Assembly: GCA_965660165.1 (NCBI GenBank)
Contig: CBFHYU010000020.1
Coordinates: 1-44,523, forward strand
Direction: 5' to 3'
Origin: WTJO01 sp965660165
GTDB taxonomy: Bacteria > Pseudomonadota > Alphaproteobacteria > Puniceispirillales > Puniceispirillaceae
Length of the DNA stretch: 44,523 nucleotides
Shown here: piece after piece, positions 32,626 to 42,460 of the stretch
How positions within the stretch are numbered: position 1 is the first letter of the stretch
How the letters are laid out: every line of letters begins with the position of its first letter
Notes under the pieces: generated by a model
The model's database searches: none
What the model was told of the DNA's origin: nothing
Seen by the model: only the letters and a program-made list of their open reading frames with translations
Program-made: the position numbers and the translations under genes

Positions 32626-34884
32626 TTAGACAGTTTCAGCTTTTTTCTGCTTGCTCTTATGCGGCTTAAAGTTCAATTTCAGCGCATTATCCTTAACCGA
32701 AATATTTACCAACCCACCTTGTGCCAGCTTGCCAAACAGCATTTCATCTGCCAGAGGCTTTTTGATATGTTCTTGTACCACGCGCGCTAATGGACGCGCC
32801 CCATTGCTGGCATCATATCCGCGTTTTGCCAGCCAGTCACACGCCTCATCATTCAACTCAAGCTCTACCTGCCTGTCTGTAAGCTGTGCTTCTAGCTGCA
32901 TCATGAATTTATCAACGACTTTTCTTACTGTTTCGATTGCCAAAGGCTCAAACGCAATAACCGCATCAAGCCTGTTTCTAAATTCAGGCGTAAAGGCACG
33001 CTCAATTGCTTCTGTATCAGCATCTGAATGCAAGCCGCGCCCAAAGCCAATTTGCTGTTTTGATAGCTCTGATGCACCTGCATTTGTGGTCATGATAATC
33101 ACAACATTTCTAAAATCAACAGACTTGCCATTTGAATCCGTAAGCTTGCCATGATCCATCACCTGAAGCAGGATATTGAATAGATCAGGATGTGCCTTTT
33201 CAATTTCATCTAGCAACAGCACAGCATGAGGTGTCTGATCAATAGCGTCGGTGAGCAAGCCACCCTGATCAAACCCGACATAGCCTGGAGGGGCGCCAAT
33301 TAGCCTGCTTACAGTATGGCGTTCCATATATTCAGACATGTCAAATCTGATCAGCTTGACACCCATTGTCTCAGCCAATTGCCGCGCGGCTTCCGTTTTG
33401 CCTACGCCTGTTGGCCCTGAGAATAGATAATTACCAATAGGCTTTTCTGGCTCGCGTAATCCTGCGCGTGATAATTTTATTGCAGAAGCAAGCGCAGAAA
33501 GCGCCTTATCCTGACCAAATACCATCCGCTTCAAATCAGTTTCCAGAGTTTGCAAGACCGCCTTATCATCTCTGCTTACATGCTTTGAGGGGATTCGCGC
33601 CATTGTGGCTATGGTATTTTCAACTTCTTTCTGGCCAATCACCTGTTTTCTGCGTGAGGCAGGCAATAGATTTTGCGCAGCCGCCGCTTCATCAATCACA
33701 TCAATTGCTTTATCTGGCAGTTTCCGATCATTGATATAGCGCGCTGACATTTCAACCGCTGTTTTCAATGCCGCCATAGTAAAGCGCACCTTATGATGTT
33801 CTTCATATTTTGTTTTCAGACCTTGCAGAATTTTAATCGCATCAGGCACAGATGGCTCGGTGATATCAATTTTTTGAAAGCGTCTTGCAAGCGCCCTGTC
33901 TTTTTCAAAAAATGACCTGAATTCTTTATAGGTGGTTGAACCAATACATTTCAAATCGCCAGACTGAAGCGCAGGCTTAAGCAAGTTGGACGCATCCATC
34001 GCCCCGCCAGAGGTTGCACCTGCCCCAATAATCGTGTGAATCTCGTCAATAAATAGGATGGCACGCTCATCTTTTTCGACCTGCTGCATCACACCTTTCA
34101 AACGTTCTTCAAAATCGCCGCGATAACGCGTTCCCGCCAATAGCTGACCCATATCCAGCGCATAGATAACCGCCTCCTCAAGCACTGCTGGCACTTGTTT
34201 TGAGATAATGCGCAATGCCAGCCCTTCTGCAATCGCTGTCTTGCCCACACCTGGATCGCCAACCAGTAGCGGATTATTTTTTGTGCGGCGGCACAATACC
34301 TGAATCGTTCTGTCCAGCTCTGCACTGCGCCCAATTAAGGGATCAATCTTGCCATCTGCTGCCTTTTTATTCAAATCTACCGCAAATTTCAGCAATGCAT
34401 TTTCATGCTGGTCAGCATCTGACTCTTGGTTATTATCTGCCCCTTTGGCTGGCTGGCCTGAACCATGACTAATATAGGTAACTGCATCTAGCCTTGTCAT
34501 ATTCAGGCTTTTTAGAAACCAAACTGCATGGCTTTCACGCTCAGAGAACATCGCCACCAGCACATTTGCGCCTGTCGCCGAGCCTTTCTCAGAAGACTGA
34601 GTATGAATAATAGCGCGCTGAACAACACGCTGAAATCCAGAAGTGGGCTGAACCTCAAGCTCTTCGGCGTTGCTTACAATCGAGCTAAGTTCTTCTTCTA
34701 TATGCGCAGTCAGCATATCCCGTAAATCTTCAATATCCACCTGACAGCCGACAAGCACAGCCAGCGCATCATTATCATCCAGCATTGCCAGTAATAAATG
34801 CTCTAATGTTGCAAATTCATGGGCATGTTCACCTGCCAAAGCAAGGGCGCGCCGCAATGTATCCTCTAGTTCCTGACTTAGCAT
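32626..34884 (-). CDS. clpA: ATP-dependent Clp protease ATPase ClpA
   Basis: AAA+ unfoldase that feeds proteins to ClpP. The 752-residue protein has two N-terminal Clp repeats (about 1-145) and two ATPase modules. The first has GDPGVGKT with FIDEIHT; the second has GPTGVGKT with LLDEIEKAHPD. The IGF loop that docks ClpP is present (QQIGFGRG). The C-terminus is rich in lysine. The gene starts 6 bases after clpS, its adaptor for N-degron substrates, with AAGGA inside the end of clpS serving as ribosome site. Together with aat in this window it supplies the Leu/N-degron route. clpP is not in the window. Confidence 0.97.
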   Translation of the reverse strand: MLSQELEDTLRRALALAGEHAHEFATLEHLLLAMLDDNDALAVLVGCQVDIEDLRDMLTAHIEEELSSIVSNAEELEVQPTSGFQRVVQRAIIHTQSSEKGSATGANVLVAMFSERESHAVWFLKSLNMTRLDAVTYISHGSGQPAKGADNNQESDADQHENALLKFAVDLNKKAADGKIDPLIGRSAELDRTIQVLCRRTKNNPLLVGDPGVGKTAIAEGLALRIISKQVPAVLEEAVIYALDMGQLLAGTRYRGDFEERLKGVMQQVEKDERAILFIDEIHTIIGAGATSGGAMDASNLLKPALQSGDLKCIGSTTYKEFRSFFEKDRALARRFQKIDITEPSVPDAIKILQGLKTKYEEHHKVRFTMAALKTAVEMSARYINDRKLPDKAIDVIDEAAAAQNLLPASRRKQVIGQKEVENTIATMARIPSKHVSRDDKAVLQTLETDLKRMVFGQDKALSALASAIKLSRAGLREPEKPIGNYLFSGPTGVGKTEAARQLAETMGVKLIRFDMSEYMERHTVSRLIGAPPGYVGFDQGGLLTDAIDQTPHAVLLLDEIEKAHPDLFNILLQVMDHGKLTDSNGKSVDFRNVVIIMTTNAGASELSKQQIGFGRGLHSDADTEAIERAFTPEFRNRLDAVIAFEPLAIETVRKVVDKFMMQLEAQLTDRQVELELNDEACDWLAKRGYDASNGARPLARVVQEHIKKPLADEMLFGKLAQGGLVNISVKDNALKLNFKPHKSKQKKAETV

Positions 34885-34890
34885 CGCACT

Positions 34891-35214
34891 TTATTCCTTT
34901 TCCAACTGCAACTGAAGGGGATGTTCGTTCTGTCTGGCAAAATCCATTACCTGAGCTGCTTTGGTCTCAGCAATTTCATAGCTATATACCCCGCACACGC
35001 CCACACCCCGTTGATGTACATGCAGCATGATCTGCTGTGCCATTTCGTGATTATGTCCAAAAAACCGTTGAAGCACCAACACGACAAATTCCATTGGTGT
35101 ATAGTCATCATTTAGCATTAACACCCGATATAATGACGGCTTTTTTGTTTTTTGCCGTGTTTCCAGCAACACGCCACTATCATTATTATCTGAATTTTGT
35201 TTCTTTTCTGTCAT
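34891..35214 (-). CDS. clpS: ClpS adaptor protein
   Basis: A 107-residue adaptor that binds N-terminal Leu, Phe, Tyr or Trp of substrates and delivers them to ClpA. The core YRVLMLNDDYTPMEFVV holds the acidic and hydrophobic pocket residues. HQRGVGVCGVYSYEIAETKAAQV contains the second half of the pocket and the ClpA-contact helix. The first 30 residues are polar and flexible, as the family needs for delivery. Stop-to-start distance to clpA is 6 bases, so stoichiometry is set by one mRNA. The gene is divergent from the DD-carboxypeptidase gene. Confidence 0.96.
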   Translation of the reverse strand: MTEKKQNSDNNDSGVLLETRQKTKKPSLYRVLMLNDDYTPMEFVVLVLQRFFGHNHEMAQQIMLHVHQRGVGVCGVYSYEIAETKAAQVMDFARQNEHPLQLQLEKE

Positions 35215-35262
35215 CTGTATTTACTGATAAACTCTAGATTTCATTCAATTATGCTTCTTACT

Positions 35263-35291
35263 ATAATATTGGCATTAAATTTTCATATGAA
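35263..35291 (-). promoter_or_regulatory. Possible promoter of clpS-clpA
   Basis: On the minus strand TTCATA (35291-35286) and TATTAT (35268-35263) are separated by 17 bases, giving 4 and 5 matches to the sigma-70 hexamers. The start codon of clpS lies about 50 bases further on. No other good pair is seen in this 200-base divergent region on this strand. Confidence 0.4.
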
Positions 35292-35376
35292 CACCTCTTT
35301 TATAGATATTTTTTACAATCCGCCTGAAAAAGGGGTGCGCTAGCCAACTCAGATACAAAAAAAGCTATTTGAATAG

Positions 35377-35404
35377 TTGCCCTGAAGATAGAAGACGCTA
35401 AAAT
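35377..35404 (+). promoter_or_regulatory. Possible promoter of the DD-carboxypeptidase gene
   Basis: TTGCCC (35377-35382), a 16-base spacer and TAAAAT (35399-35404) match the sigma-70 hexamers at 4 and 5 positions. The -10 ends only 14 bases before the ATG, so the mRNA would have a very short leader and no clear ribosome site; an upstream promoter is also possible. Confidence 0.35.
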
Positions 35405-35418
35405 ACTCAAAACCAGAT

Positions 35419-36666
35419 ATGCGAGATAGCCTGCAATTTATGTTATATCCAGCCAGACAGCGTAACATTTTATTGGCCATAAGCGTTGTGAGATATGCGG
35501 TATGTATGGTGCTGATGGGGATATGTGTCTCTGTGCCAGCCTATGCCAATGCAAAATATGCTGCTCTGATTATGGAAGAATCATCAGGCAAGGTGATATA
35601 TTCACGCAATGCAGATAAACAGCTTTATCCTGCCTCACTAACCAAAATCATGACGCTATATCTTCTGTTTGAAGCAATTCAGCAAAAACAGGTGAGTATG
35701 GATACTCAGATGAAGGTCAGCAAGGTTGCAGCTAGCCGGTCTCCGTCAAAATTATATTTGCGTGCAGGCAGTACCATCTCTGTTCAAGATGCGGTGCTGG
35801 CACTTGTTACAAAATCAGCAAATGATGTCGCAACAGTTGTCTCAGAACATCTTGGCGGCACGGAACGCGAATTTGCCAAACAGATGACCCGTAAAGCGCA
35901 TGCGCTGGGGATGAGCAGAACAATTTTCAAAAATGCATCTGGATTGCCAAATAGGGCGCAAAAAAGCACGGCAAGAGATATGGCAAAGCTAGGGCGTGCT
36001 ATCCGACGTGATTTCCCGCAATTCTATCATTTTTTCTCGCGTACCAGCTTTAGCTGGAAGGGTCTTAAATTCAAAAACCATAATAGCTTGCTAAGCCAAT
36101 TTTCAGGTACAGACGGCATTAAAACAGGATTTACAAATGCATCAGGCTTTAATCTGGTAGCAGCTACCGAACGCAATGGCATCAGGCTTATTGGTGTTGT
36201 GTTTGGCGGCAAGACAGGAAAAAGCCGCGATATGCATATGATGAGCCTTCTGAATAAGCAATTCTCAAAGATTAAACCAATTCAGGTGAAATCATCCCCC
36301 TTGCCATCTCTGCCAGCGCCGCGTCCTGCTGTCCCAACCCTAAGATTGGCGGCAAAAGCGCCCTCACTACAATCTGTACCGCTTGCACAGACGCCAGAAG
36401 CACCTACTCAATGGGTTATCCAAGTTGGCAGTTTCACCCGCCGCGTTTCAGCCCATAAAGCGGCGATTAAAGCACGCAGACTTGCCCCTGATATTTTGGG
36501 CAAAAAGGCCGCAAAGCTCAGTATTTCTGAAAAGGGCGGTCTGGCATTATGGCGGGTGCGGTTTGACCAGCTAGATGAAGATCAGGCGCGTGAAGCCTGT
36601 GCGGCTTTGTTTGTGTCTGTGAAAGCCTGTATCGCTATTCCAGTTGATACTACTGCCAGCTCATAA
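35419..36666 (+). CDS. D-alanyl-D-alanine carboxypeptidase with SPOR domain
   Basis: A periplasmic class C low-molecular-mass PBP (S11 family, DacF type; 415 residues) that trims the terminal D-Ala from peptidoglycan stem peptides. A signal peptide ends near VPAYA. Catalytic S73-L-T-K76, the SxN motif in KSAND, and K235-T-G in KTGFTNASGF are intact. After a proline-rich linker (about 295-325) a SPOR domain (about 328-405, starting QWVIQVGSF) should bind denuded glycan at the division septum. DacF-type enzymes fused to SPOR are known in alphaproteobacteria, where this gene is often near clpS. Its 3' end faces dnaE2 with a 32-base gap. Confidence 0.93.
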   Translation: MRDSLQFMLYPARQRNILLAISVVRYAVCMVLMGICVSVPAYANAKYAALIMEESSGKVIYSRNADKQLYPASLTKIMTLYLLFEAIQQKQVSMDTQMKVSKVAASRSPSKLYLRAGSTISVQDAVLALVTKSANDVATVVSEHLGGTEREFAKQMTRKAHALGMSRTIFKNASGLPNRAQKSTARDMAKLGRAIRRDFPQFYHFFSRTSFSWKGLKFKNHNSLLSQFSGTDGIKTGFTNASGFNLVAATERNGIRLIGVVFGGKTGKSRDMHMMSLLNKQFSKIKPIQVKSSPLPSLPAPRPAVPTLRLAAKAPSLQSVPLAQTPEAPTQWVIQVGSFTRRVSAHKAAIKARRLAPDILGKKAAKLSISEKGGLALWRVRFDQLDEDQAREACAALFVSVKACIAIPVDTTASS

Positions 36667-36698
36667 CCCTTACTTACCTCTCTAATTGGTACGTCTTA

Positions 36699-39600
36699 TT
36701 AGTGAAAATCACGGCTTTTCGGGGCAATCGCTATTGATGTTTCAGGCTGAAGTCTGGCTAGATATTGATCACAATTCACCAGCTTTTCTGCAATGAAATG
36801 GGTGATAGCGCCTTGTTTCTGTACCCTGCCAACAACCCCCAGCAAATGGCTGCCAAGCAAAGCCGAGCGACAAGACATTGTGAGGTCAGGCCAAACAATC
36901 ACATTCACCGAGCCTGTCCCATCTTCGATTGTCACAAATACCGTGCCTTTGGCTGTACCTGGACGCTGGCGCATTGTTACCAGCCCAACAAGTCGCAACC
37001 GCCTGCCATCTTTATGCTGTGCAATCTCAGAACAGGCTAGCCAGCCATCTTTTGCCAGAAAATCAGCCAACACATCAACAGGATGCGCTTTTAATGACAG
37101 GCCAGTTGCATGATAATCCTGTGATAGCTGTTCGCCTATTTCTGCGACAGGCAATTGATGCTGGCTATCATCATCATCTGGCACTGATATATCTGCAAAT
37201 AGCGGCAATTGATGATGGCGCTGGCGTGCCAGCTTTTTAATCTGCCAGCTTGCCTGACGCGCATCAAAGCCAAGACTATTAAACGCATCTGCTGATGCTA
37301 GCGCCTCTAATGCTTGTATAGATATATCTGCTATATTTATCAATGATTCTACTGTCTGATAGTTTGACAGGCGGGCGGCGGCTAGCCTGCCTGCCTCATC
37401 TTTTGCTAGCCCTTTGACCAGCCTTAGCCCAAGCCGCAAGGCATGGCGCGACGTGCTAGTAGGCTCAAGGCTAGAGTCCCATTCAGAATAATTCACATCA
37501 ATAGGCCGCACCTCAACCCCATGATTACGAGCATCAGCAATCAGCTGTGCTGGACGATAAAATCCCATTGGCTGAGCATTTAGTAATGCACAGCAAAACA
37601 CTTCAGGATAATGACATTTCAGCCAAGCAGATACATATACCAGCAAGGCAAAGCTAGCGGCATGGGATTCAGGAAAGCCATATGTGCCAAACCCTTCTAT
37701 TTGTTTGAAACATAGCTTTGCAAAGTCAGGGTCATAGCCACGTTTAATCATGCCCTCAACCATTTTGTGATGGAAATTATGGATATCACCATTTTTTTTG
37801 AACGTTGCCATTGCGCGTCTAAGCTGGTCTGCTTCTGCGCCTGTAAAACCAGCCCCCACAATCGCAATTTTCATTGCCTGTTCCTGAAATAATGGCACCC
37901 CTAGCGTGCGTTCAAGCACATCACGCAATTCTGCTGAGGGATAGTCAACCTGCTCAAGCCCTGCGCGCCGCCGCAAATAAGGATGAACCATATCTCCTTG
38001 AATAGGGCCTGGCCGTACAATCGCAACCTGAACAATCAGATCATGAAAACAGCGCGGCTGAAGACGTGGTAGCATTGCCATCTGGGCACGTGATTCAACC
38101 TGAAATACCCCGACTGAATCGCCTTTGCACAGCATATCATATGTTGCCCTATCTTCTGGCGGCACAGTCGCCAGACTAAGGCTGCGCTGATAATAGGTGG
38201 CAAGCAAATGAAAAGCGCCCTGAATACAGCTTAGCATTCCTAAGGCAAGCACATCCACTTTCAGCAAGCCAAGCGCATCTAGATCATCTTTGTCCCACTC
38301 AATAATACTGCGTGCCTGCATCGCCGCTGGACGTATCACACATAATTTATCAAGACTGTCACGCACAATCACAAAGCCGCCAACATGCTGTGATAGATGG
38401 CGCGGAAAGCCACGTATTTCAGCGGCAAGACTGGTTATCTGGCGCAGGCTTCTATCATCTGGATCAAGCCCTGCAGCAGTGATAGCCTGTCTGTCAAACT
38501 GGCCTTTCTCGCGCCCCCATACCTGAGCAGATAGGGCTTTTTGTACATCACGGCTAAGCCCAAATGCCTTTGCAATTTCTACCAGCGCACTACGCCCACG
38601 ATAGGTAATGACAGATGCTGCCAGCCCAGCCCGATGCCTGCCATAATGATGATAAATATACTGAATAATTTCCTCCCGCCTGTGATGTTCAAAATCAACA
38701 TCAATATCGGGGGGCTCATTTCTAGTTTCACTGATAAAGCGTTCTAGCAAGGGGGCAGAACGTTCAGGGTCAACAGAGGTGATAAACAAACAATAACAAA
38801 TAGCTGAATTTGCTGCAGACCCACGACCCTGACATAGAATATTGCGCAATCGCGCAAACCGCACAATATCAAATACAGTTAAGAAAAAGGGGGCATAATC
38901 CAGCTTTTCAATAAGTGCCATTTCTTTTTTAAGATAATCCGCCACCTTATCAGGCACACCATCTGGATAGCGTTTTTGGCTTCCTTGTTTTACCTGAAAT
39001 GCCAGCTCCTGCATCACTGTTCTATTATTGCTGGTCAGACTTTCAGGATATTCATAGCTTAGCGCATCAAGGCTGAACTGACATTCACAGGCCAGCCTAT
39101 CTGCTAGCTGGAGAGCTGGCTCATATCCCTGCCACCGCCTTGCCATTTCGGCTGGTGTCAGAATATGGCGTTCAGCATTGCGTGATAGCAGATAGCCTGC
39201 CTCTGCCAGCGTGGTTTTATTGCGGATACAGCTTAGCACATCTGCAACTGGCCTGCGTTGCGGTATATGATATAAGGCATGCGCTAGCGCCACCATGCCA
39301 AGCTGTTCTGCATCTGCATATGTTGCAATACGAGCCAGACGCTGGCTATCACAGCCATCACGCAACTGATAGGCGCCCACATAAACAGACCCTGCAATAA
39401 TCGCTTTCATCTGATTAAGATGCAGGGCAAAATTATCATCAGGCGAGCTATCTGGCAGAGCAATTACAATCGTATCAGATGATAGCCGAGCAAGCTCTCC
39501 TTTATGCATAACAGGCAAAATAGAGGCTTTATGAGGCTGTTTCATGATTGCCGCACTCAGGCTTTGACAGATGCTTTCATAGGCGCTTCTTGTCGGCGCA

Positions 39601-39845
39601 TAACATATCACATCATAGCCATCTTGCAGGCGGATATAGACACCACAAATAAGCTTGATGCCTGCCTGTTTTGCGGCAATATGCGCTCTTACCAAACCAG
39701 CACAGCTCATCACATCACAAATGCCAATAGCCTGCCAGCCTAGTAAGGCTGCCTGTTCTACCATTTCGGCAGGGTGAGAGGCACCGCGCAAAAAGCTGAA
39801 ATTTGTCATGCAGCCTAATGCTGCTGTTAGTGGCTTATGTTTCAT
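36699..39845 (-). CDS. dnaE2: Error-prone DNA polymerase DnaE2 (ImuC)
   Basis: The SOS-induced C-family polymerase that extends past lesions together with ImuA and ImuB. From the ATG at 39845 it has 1048 residues; a GTG at 39854 would add three. An N-terminal PHP domain begins at FSFLRGASHPAEM. The palm carries the catalytic aspartates in PPDIDVDFEHHRRE, and the helix-hairpin-helix and C-terminal OB domain (KGTVFVTIEDGTGSVNVIVWP) follow. The FLRGAS form of the PHP entry is typical of DnaE2 rather than of replicative DnaE1. It is the last gene of the imuA-imuB-dnaE2 operon and begins 11 bases after the imuB stop. Confidence 0.96.
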   Translation of the reverse strand: MKHKPLTAALGCMTNFSFLRGASHPAEMVEQAALLGWQAIGICDVMSCAGLVRAHIAAKQAGIKLICGVYIRLQDGYDVICYAPTRSAYESICQSLSAAIMKQPHKASILPVMHKGELARLSSDTIVIALPDSSPDDNFALHLNQMKAIIAGSVYVGAYQLRDGCDSQRLARIATYADAEQLGMVALAHALYHIPQRRPVADVLSCIRNKTTLAEAGYLLSRNAERHILTPAEMARRWQGYEPALQLADRLACECQFSLDALSYEYPESLTSNNRTVMQELAFQVKQGSQKRYPDGVPDKVADYLKKEMALIEKLDYAPFFLTVFDIVRFARLRNILCQGRGSAANSAICYCLFITSVDPERSAPLLERFISETRNEPPDIDVDFEHHRREEIIQYIYHHYGRHRAGLAASVITYRGRSALVEIAKAFGLSRDVQKALSAQVWGREKGQFDRQAITAAGLDPDDRSLRQITSLAAEIRGFPRHLSQHVGGFVIVRDSLDKLCVIRPAAMQARSIIEWDKDDLDALGLLKVDVLALGMLSCIQGAFHLLATYYQRSLSLATVPPEDRATYDMLCKGDSVGVFQVESRAQMAMLPRLQPRCFHDLIVQVAIVRPGPIQGDMVHPYLRRRAGLEQVDYPSAELRDVLERTLGVPLFQEQAMKIAIVGAGFTGAEADQLRRAMATFKKNGDIHNFHHKMVEGMIKRGYDPDFAKLCFKQIEGFGTYGFPESHAASFALLVYVSAWLKCHYPEVFCCALLNAQPMGFYRPAQLIADARNHGVEVRPIDVNYSEWDSSLEPTSTSRHALRLGLRLVKGLAKDEAGRLAAARLSNYQTVESLINIADISIQALEALASADAFNSLGFDARQASWQIKKLARQRHHQLPLFADISVPDDDDSQHQLPVAEIGEQLSQDYHATGLSLKAHPVDVLADFLAKDGWLACSEIAQHKDGRRLRLVGLVTMRQRPGTAKGTVFVTIEDGTGSVNVIVWPDLTMSCRSALLGSHLLGVVGRVQKQGAITHFIAEKLVNCDQYLARLQPETSIAIAPKSRDFH

Positions 39846-39856
39846 CTGTTGCACAA

Positions 39857-41467
39857 TTAGTCAAAAAAACCCTGCATATACCAGCTTATCGGATCCCCCC
39901 GCTCAGTCAGCCCTTCGCGAAATACCCAGATGCGAGGGCCTTGTGATAATTGCAGGCGGTAATAATCACGTGTTCTGGCATCTGAACTGCTATTTACCAA
40001 ATCAGTTTGCCACCATGCAGGACCAATACGTTCAGGCCCGCTTGCCTGTGTTACGTTCCAGTGTTTTTTGCGCCAGATCAGTTGTTGGGGGGGATGGTCA
40101 GGTAAAACAGATATGGTGGTGATTTGTTCTGCGTTACTGAGCAGACGTATCGGGCGCGGCGCACATAGCGCTGTTGGCATATCTACCTGCCAGTGATGAT
40201 GTTGTGTCCCTGCCTCAGCTACTGTAATTCGTGCTTCTGCCTGATCACTATGCCAGCTAGCACGCGGAACAGCCCGCCGAACTTTTTCAGGCCCTAGCCT
40301 GGCGGCCAGAACATCTATCATATGATCAAGCTCTATTTCGGCCAACGCGCTTTGATCTGTACCTAACATGGCTGTAACAGGCCTGTAATCAACAAGCCCA
40401 AACGCCCTCATCCAGCTATAATCAATACCGAATTTCGTATCTATTCTGCTCGCCGCATCTGCGCATAGCCTGCTGATAATCTGCTTGTCATTACTGGCAC
40501 GTGACAGCCGAAACCGCATATGAGAAGTAGCGCCATCTGTATATTGCCAGCCAAGCTCAAACTGGCGTGCCTGCTGTTCTTGATGCATTAGCAGACTGGC
40601 CATCTCATCTATTAGCCAATCAACCATCTGGGCGGCTGAACCATCACCAGATATAGGCTCAGACCATTGTTTTGCAACCACGATAGGCGGCTCAGATTTG
40701 ATCGCAACCAGCTCTTCTGATCTGGTGTCATATAGCTGTTCAAGGCGCTTTGTCAGCATACTACCAAACCGCATCGCCAGATCAGCAGGCCTTAGCTGAC
40801 GCACCGCCCCTACGGTGCGCAATCCAGAACGTACCAGCCCCTCAATACAGCTAATCTCAAGACGCAAAGCGGTTACTGGCAAAATATCAAGCATCTCACG
40901 GCGTTTTGATGTTTGGCCAAAACAGCCTATCCCCTGCTTTGCCTCAGGATGATAATGTGCAAGCGCCCATGATGCGGCATAGCTTGGGCTGGCTGCAGCA
41001 CAGATAGCTAGTCCTGCCTGTGACAGCGCCTCGATCATCTGGCGCATTCCAGCCATACATCCCCCAACAAGATGGCTTGCCCCTGTCATATCAATCCAAA
41101 TGCCAAGACCTGCCGCATCAACACCAGTGCGCGGGCTATAACGCCATGCCCAGCGTGCAAGTGCAGACAGCAATCTGGTATCTGCCAGATGGTCAGCTTG
41201 ATAATATAACCCTTCAGGCACCCTAGCCCGTGCATCTGGCAGGCTAAGCCCTGTATCTAGGCCGTGCTGGCGAGCCTGATCAGATAGATATATCAGCCTG
41301 TCTACCCCTTTTTCAGACTGATATATAGATATTGGCTGTGAGGCATCTAGCCTATGCTGGCGCACCAGACGCATAATCGGCAAATCAGGAATATGCAGAT
41401 AGATATATTCAGGCCCCATTATCTGATCAGCGCAGATTTCAGAGGCATGTTGGATGTGAGCAGACAT
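39857..41467 (-). CDS. imuB: ImuB, Y-family polymerase homologue
   Basis: A 536-residue Y-family-like protein that connects the mutagenesis complex to the beta clamp rather than making DNA. The first catalytic acidic region, usually HxDMDxFFA, reads LHIPDLPIMRLV here. The second acidic motif region reads TGVDAAGLGIWIDMTG, so the catalytic residues are not conserved, as expected for ImuB. The C-terminal part with RRAVPRASWHSDQAEARI and PQQLIWRKKHW... is characteristic of ImuB. A GGGGGGG run before the ATG at 41467 provides a strong ribosome site. It lies 15 bases after imuA and before dnaE2 on one transcript. Confidence 0.94.
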   Translation of the reverse strand: MSAHIQHASEICADQIMGPEYIYLHIPDLPIMRLVRQHRLDASQPISIYQSEKGVDRLIYLSDQARQHGLDTGLSLPDARARVPEGLYYQADHLADTRLLSALARWAWRYSPRTGVDAAGLGIWIDMTGASHLVGGCMAGMRQMIEALSQAGLAICAAASPSYAASWALAHYHPEAKQGIGCFGQTSKRREMLDILPVTALRLEISCIEGLVRSGLRTVGAVRQLRPADLAMRFGSMLTKRLEQLYDTRSEELVAIKSEPPIVVAKQWSEPISGDGSAAQMVDWLIDEMASLLMHQEQQARQFELGWQYTDGATSHMRFRLSRASNDKQIISRLCADAASRIDTKFGIDYSWMRAFGLVDYRPVTAMLGTDQSALAEIELDHMIDVLAARLGPEKVRRAVPRASWHSDQAEARITVAEAGTQHHHWQVDMPTALCAPRPIRLLSNAEQITTISVLPDHPPQQLIWRKKHWNVTQASGPERIGPAWWQTDLVNSSSDARTRDYYRLQLSQGPRIWVFREGLTERGDPISWYMQGFFD

Positions 41468-41482
41468 AACACCCCCCCATCC

Positions 41483-42346
41483 TTAGGCTGATGCACAATA
41501 GCTGGTCAGCGTAGCATCAAAAACAGATGCCCGAACAGGGGCTGGCAGGTTGGGCTGATGCTGTCCAGAAAGGGTACGAAATCTATGACTAACCCTGTCC
41601 CAGAGCAACCTATCACGATAAGGCCTACCGCCACGTGCTGACACCAGATCAACATCCCACAGGCTTGGCCATTCATCCCACAGTGAGGGCTGTTTTGATA
41701 AGTGTACGGGCATCTGCTGATAGCAATGAGAGGCAATATGCCATTTTGTTTCAAGTCCAGCCGCAGGCGCATCTGCCCCAAGCAACAGCCCCACTGCACC
41801 ACTTGTCCGTGCCGCACGCCTGAACCGCTTAATCCAGTCTTGCCATAAATTAGGCTTTTGATAGATCATGCCATATTCACCTATCACAGCGGTTACTGTT
41901 TTTGTCTGTAACGCCTGTTCATAGGCTGCCATTAGCTGCATTGGATGCTGTTCATCTATGAAAATGAAATGCGCAGGTGACAGGCCGCGCGCAGCAATAC
42001 CGCGAGCGGATATCTGGCCTTGAGAGCTGGCATAAGGCGGCGCACACCAGATAAAGATAGCCTTAGGATTCTGCTGTACCATCTTGGCAAGTAATGCCAG
42101 CACAAAGCCTGTTGCAGCACCTTCATGATGATGACCACATATCAAATGAGGATAACCACACTTTATCCCCCCTGAAAGCGCATCATCTAGTTCAGGCACA
42201 TCACAGCTAAGCCGCGCTGTATTTCCAGCCATTTCAAGATGGCTGACATGCTGTTTTAACGAGGCAAATATATGCTGTCGTGATACGCCCATCTGCGGAT
42301 AATTTACTATCGCCTCATCTGTTTTCATATCATGCATCTGCGCCAT
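41483..42346 (-). CDS. imuA: ImuA, RecA-like mutagenesis protein
   Basis: A 287-residue RecA-fold protein of the ImuA family, first gene of the SOS mutagenesis cassette. The N-terminal LDDALSGGIKCGYPHLICG block corresponds to the RecA start, but the Walker A region (GHHHEGAATGF) lacks the GKT pattern. ATP binding is therefore doubtful, as in other ImuA proteins. FIWCAPPYASSQGQISARGIAARGLSPAHFIF matches the family core. ImuA is thought to act with ImuB and DnaE2 at stalled forks; its exact role is unsettled. A perfect LexA box lies 47 bases upstream of its start. Confidence 0.92.
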   Translation of the reverse strand: MAQMHDMKTDEAIVNYPQMGVSRQHIFASLKQHVSHLEMAGNTARLSCDVPELDDALSGGIKCGYPHLICGHHHEGAATGFVLALLAKMVQQNPKAIFIWCAPPYASSQGQISARGIAARGLSPAHFIFIDEQHPMQLMAAYEQALQTKTVTAVIGEYGMIYQKPNLWQDWIKRFRRAARTSGAVGLLLGADAPAAGLETKWHIASHCYQQMPVHLSKQPSLWDEWPSLWDVDLVSARGGRPYRDRLLWDRVSHRFRTLSGQHQPNLPAPVRASVFDATLTSYCASA

Positions 42347-42392
42347 TTTCGGATAGCTAGCTGAGCTATCATCTGCCTATTTTGATTTATTT

Positions 42393-42407
42393 GTTCTTGT
42401 TTTGTTC
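42393..42407. promoter_or_regulatory. LexA box of the imuA-imuB-dnaE2 operon
   Basis: GTTC-N7-GTTC (GTTC at 42393-42396 and 42404-42407) is a perfect match to the direct-repeat LexA site of alphaproteobacteria. It lies 47 bases upstream of imuA. LexA bound here should repress the cassette until DNA damage activates RecA. Confidence 0.88.
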
Positions 42408-42460
42408 TAGTTTAGGTGAAATGCAATCAGAGTCAATAGCTGTTCTAGCTAGACCGAAAA

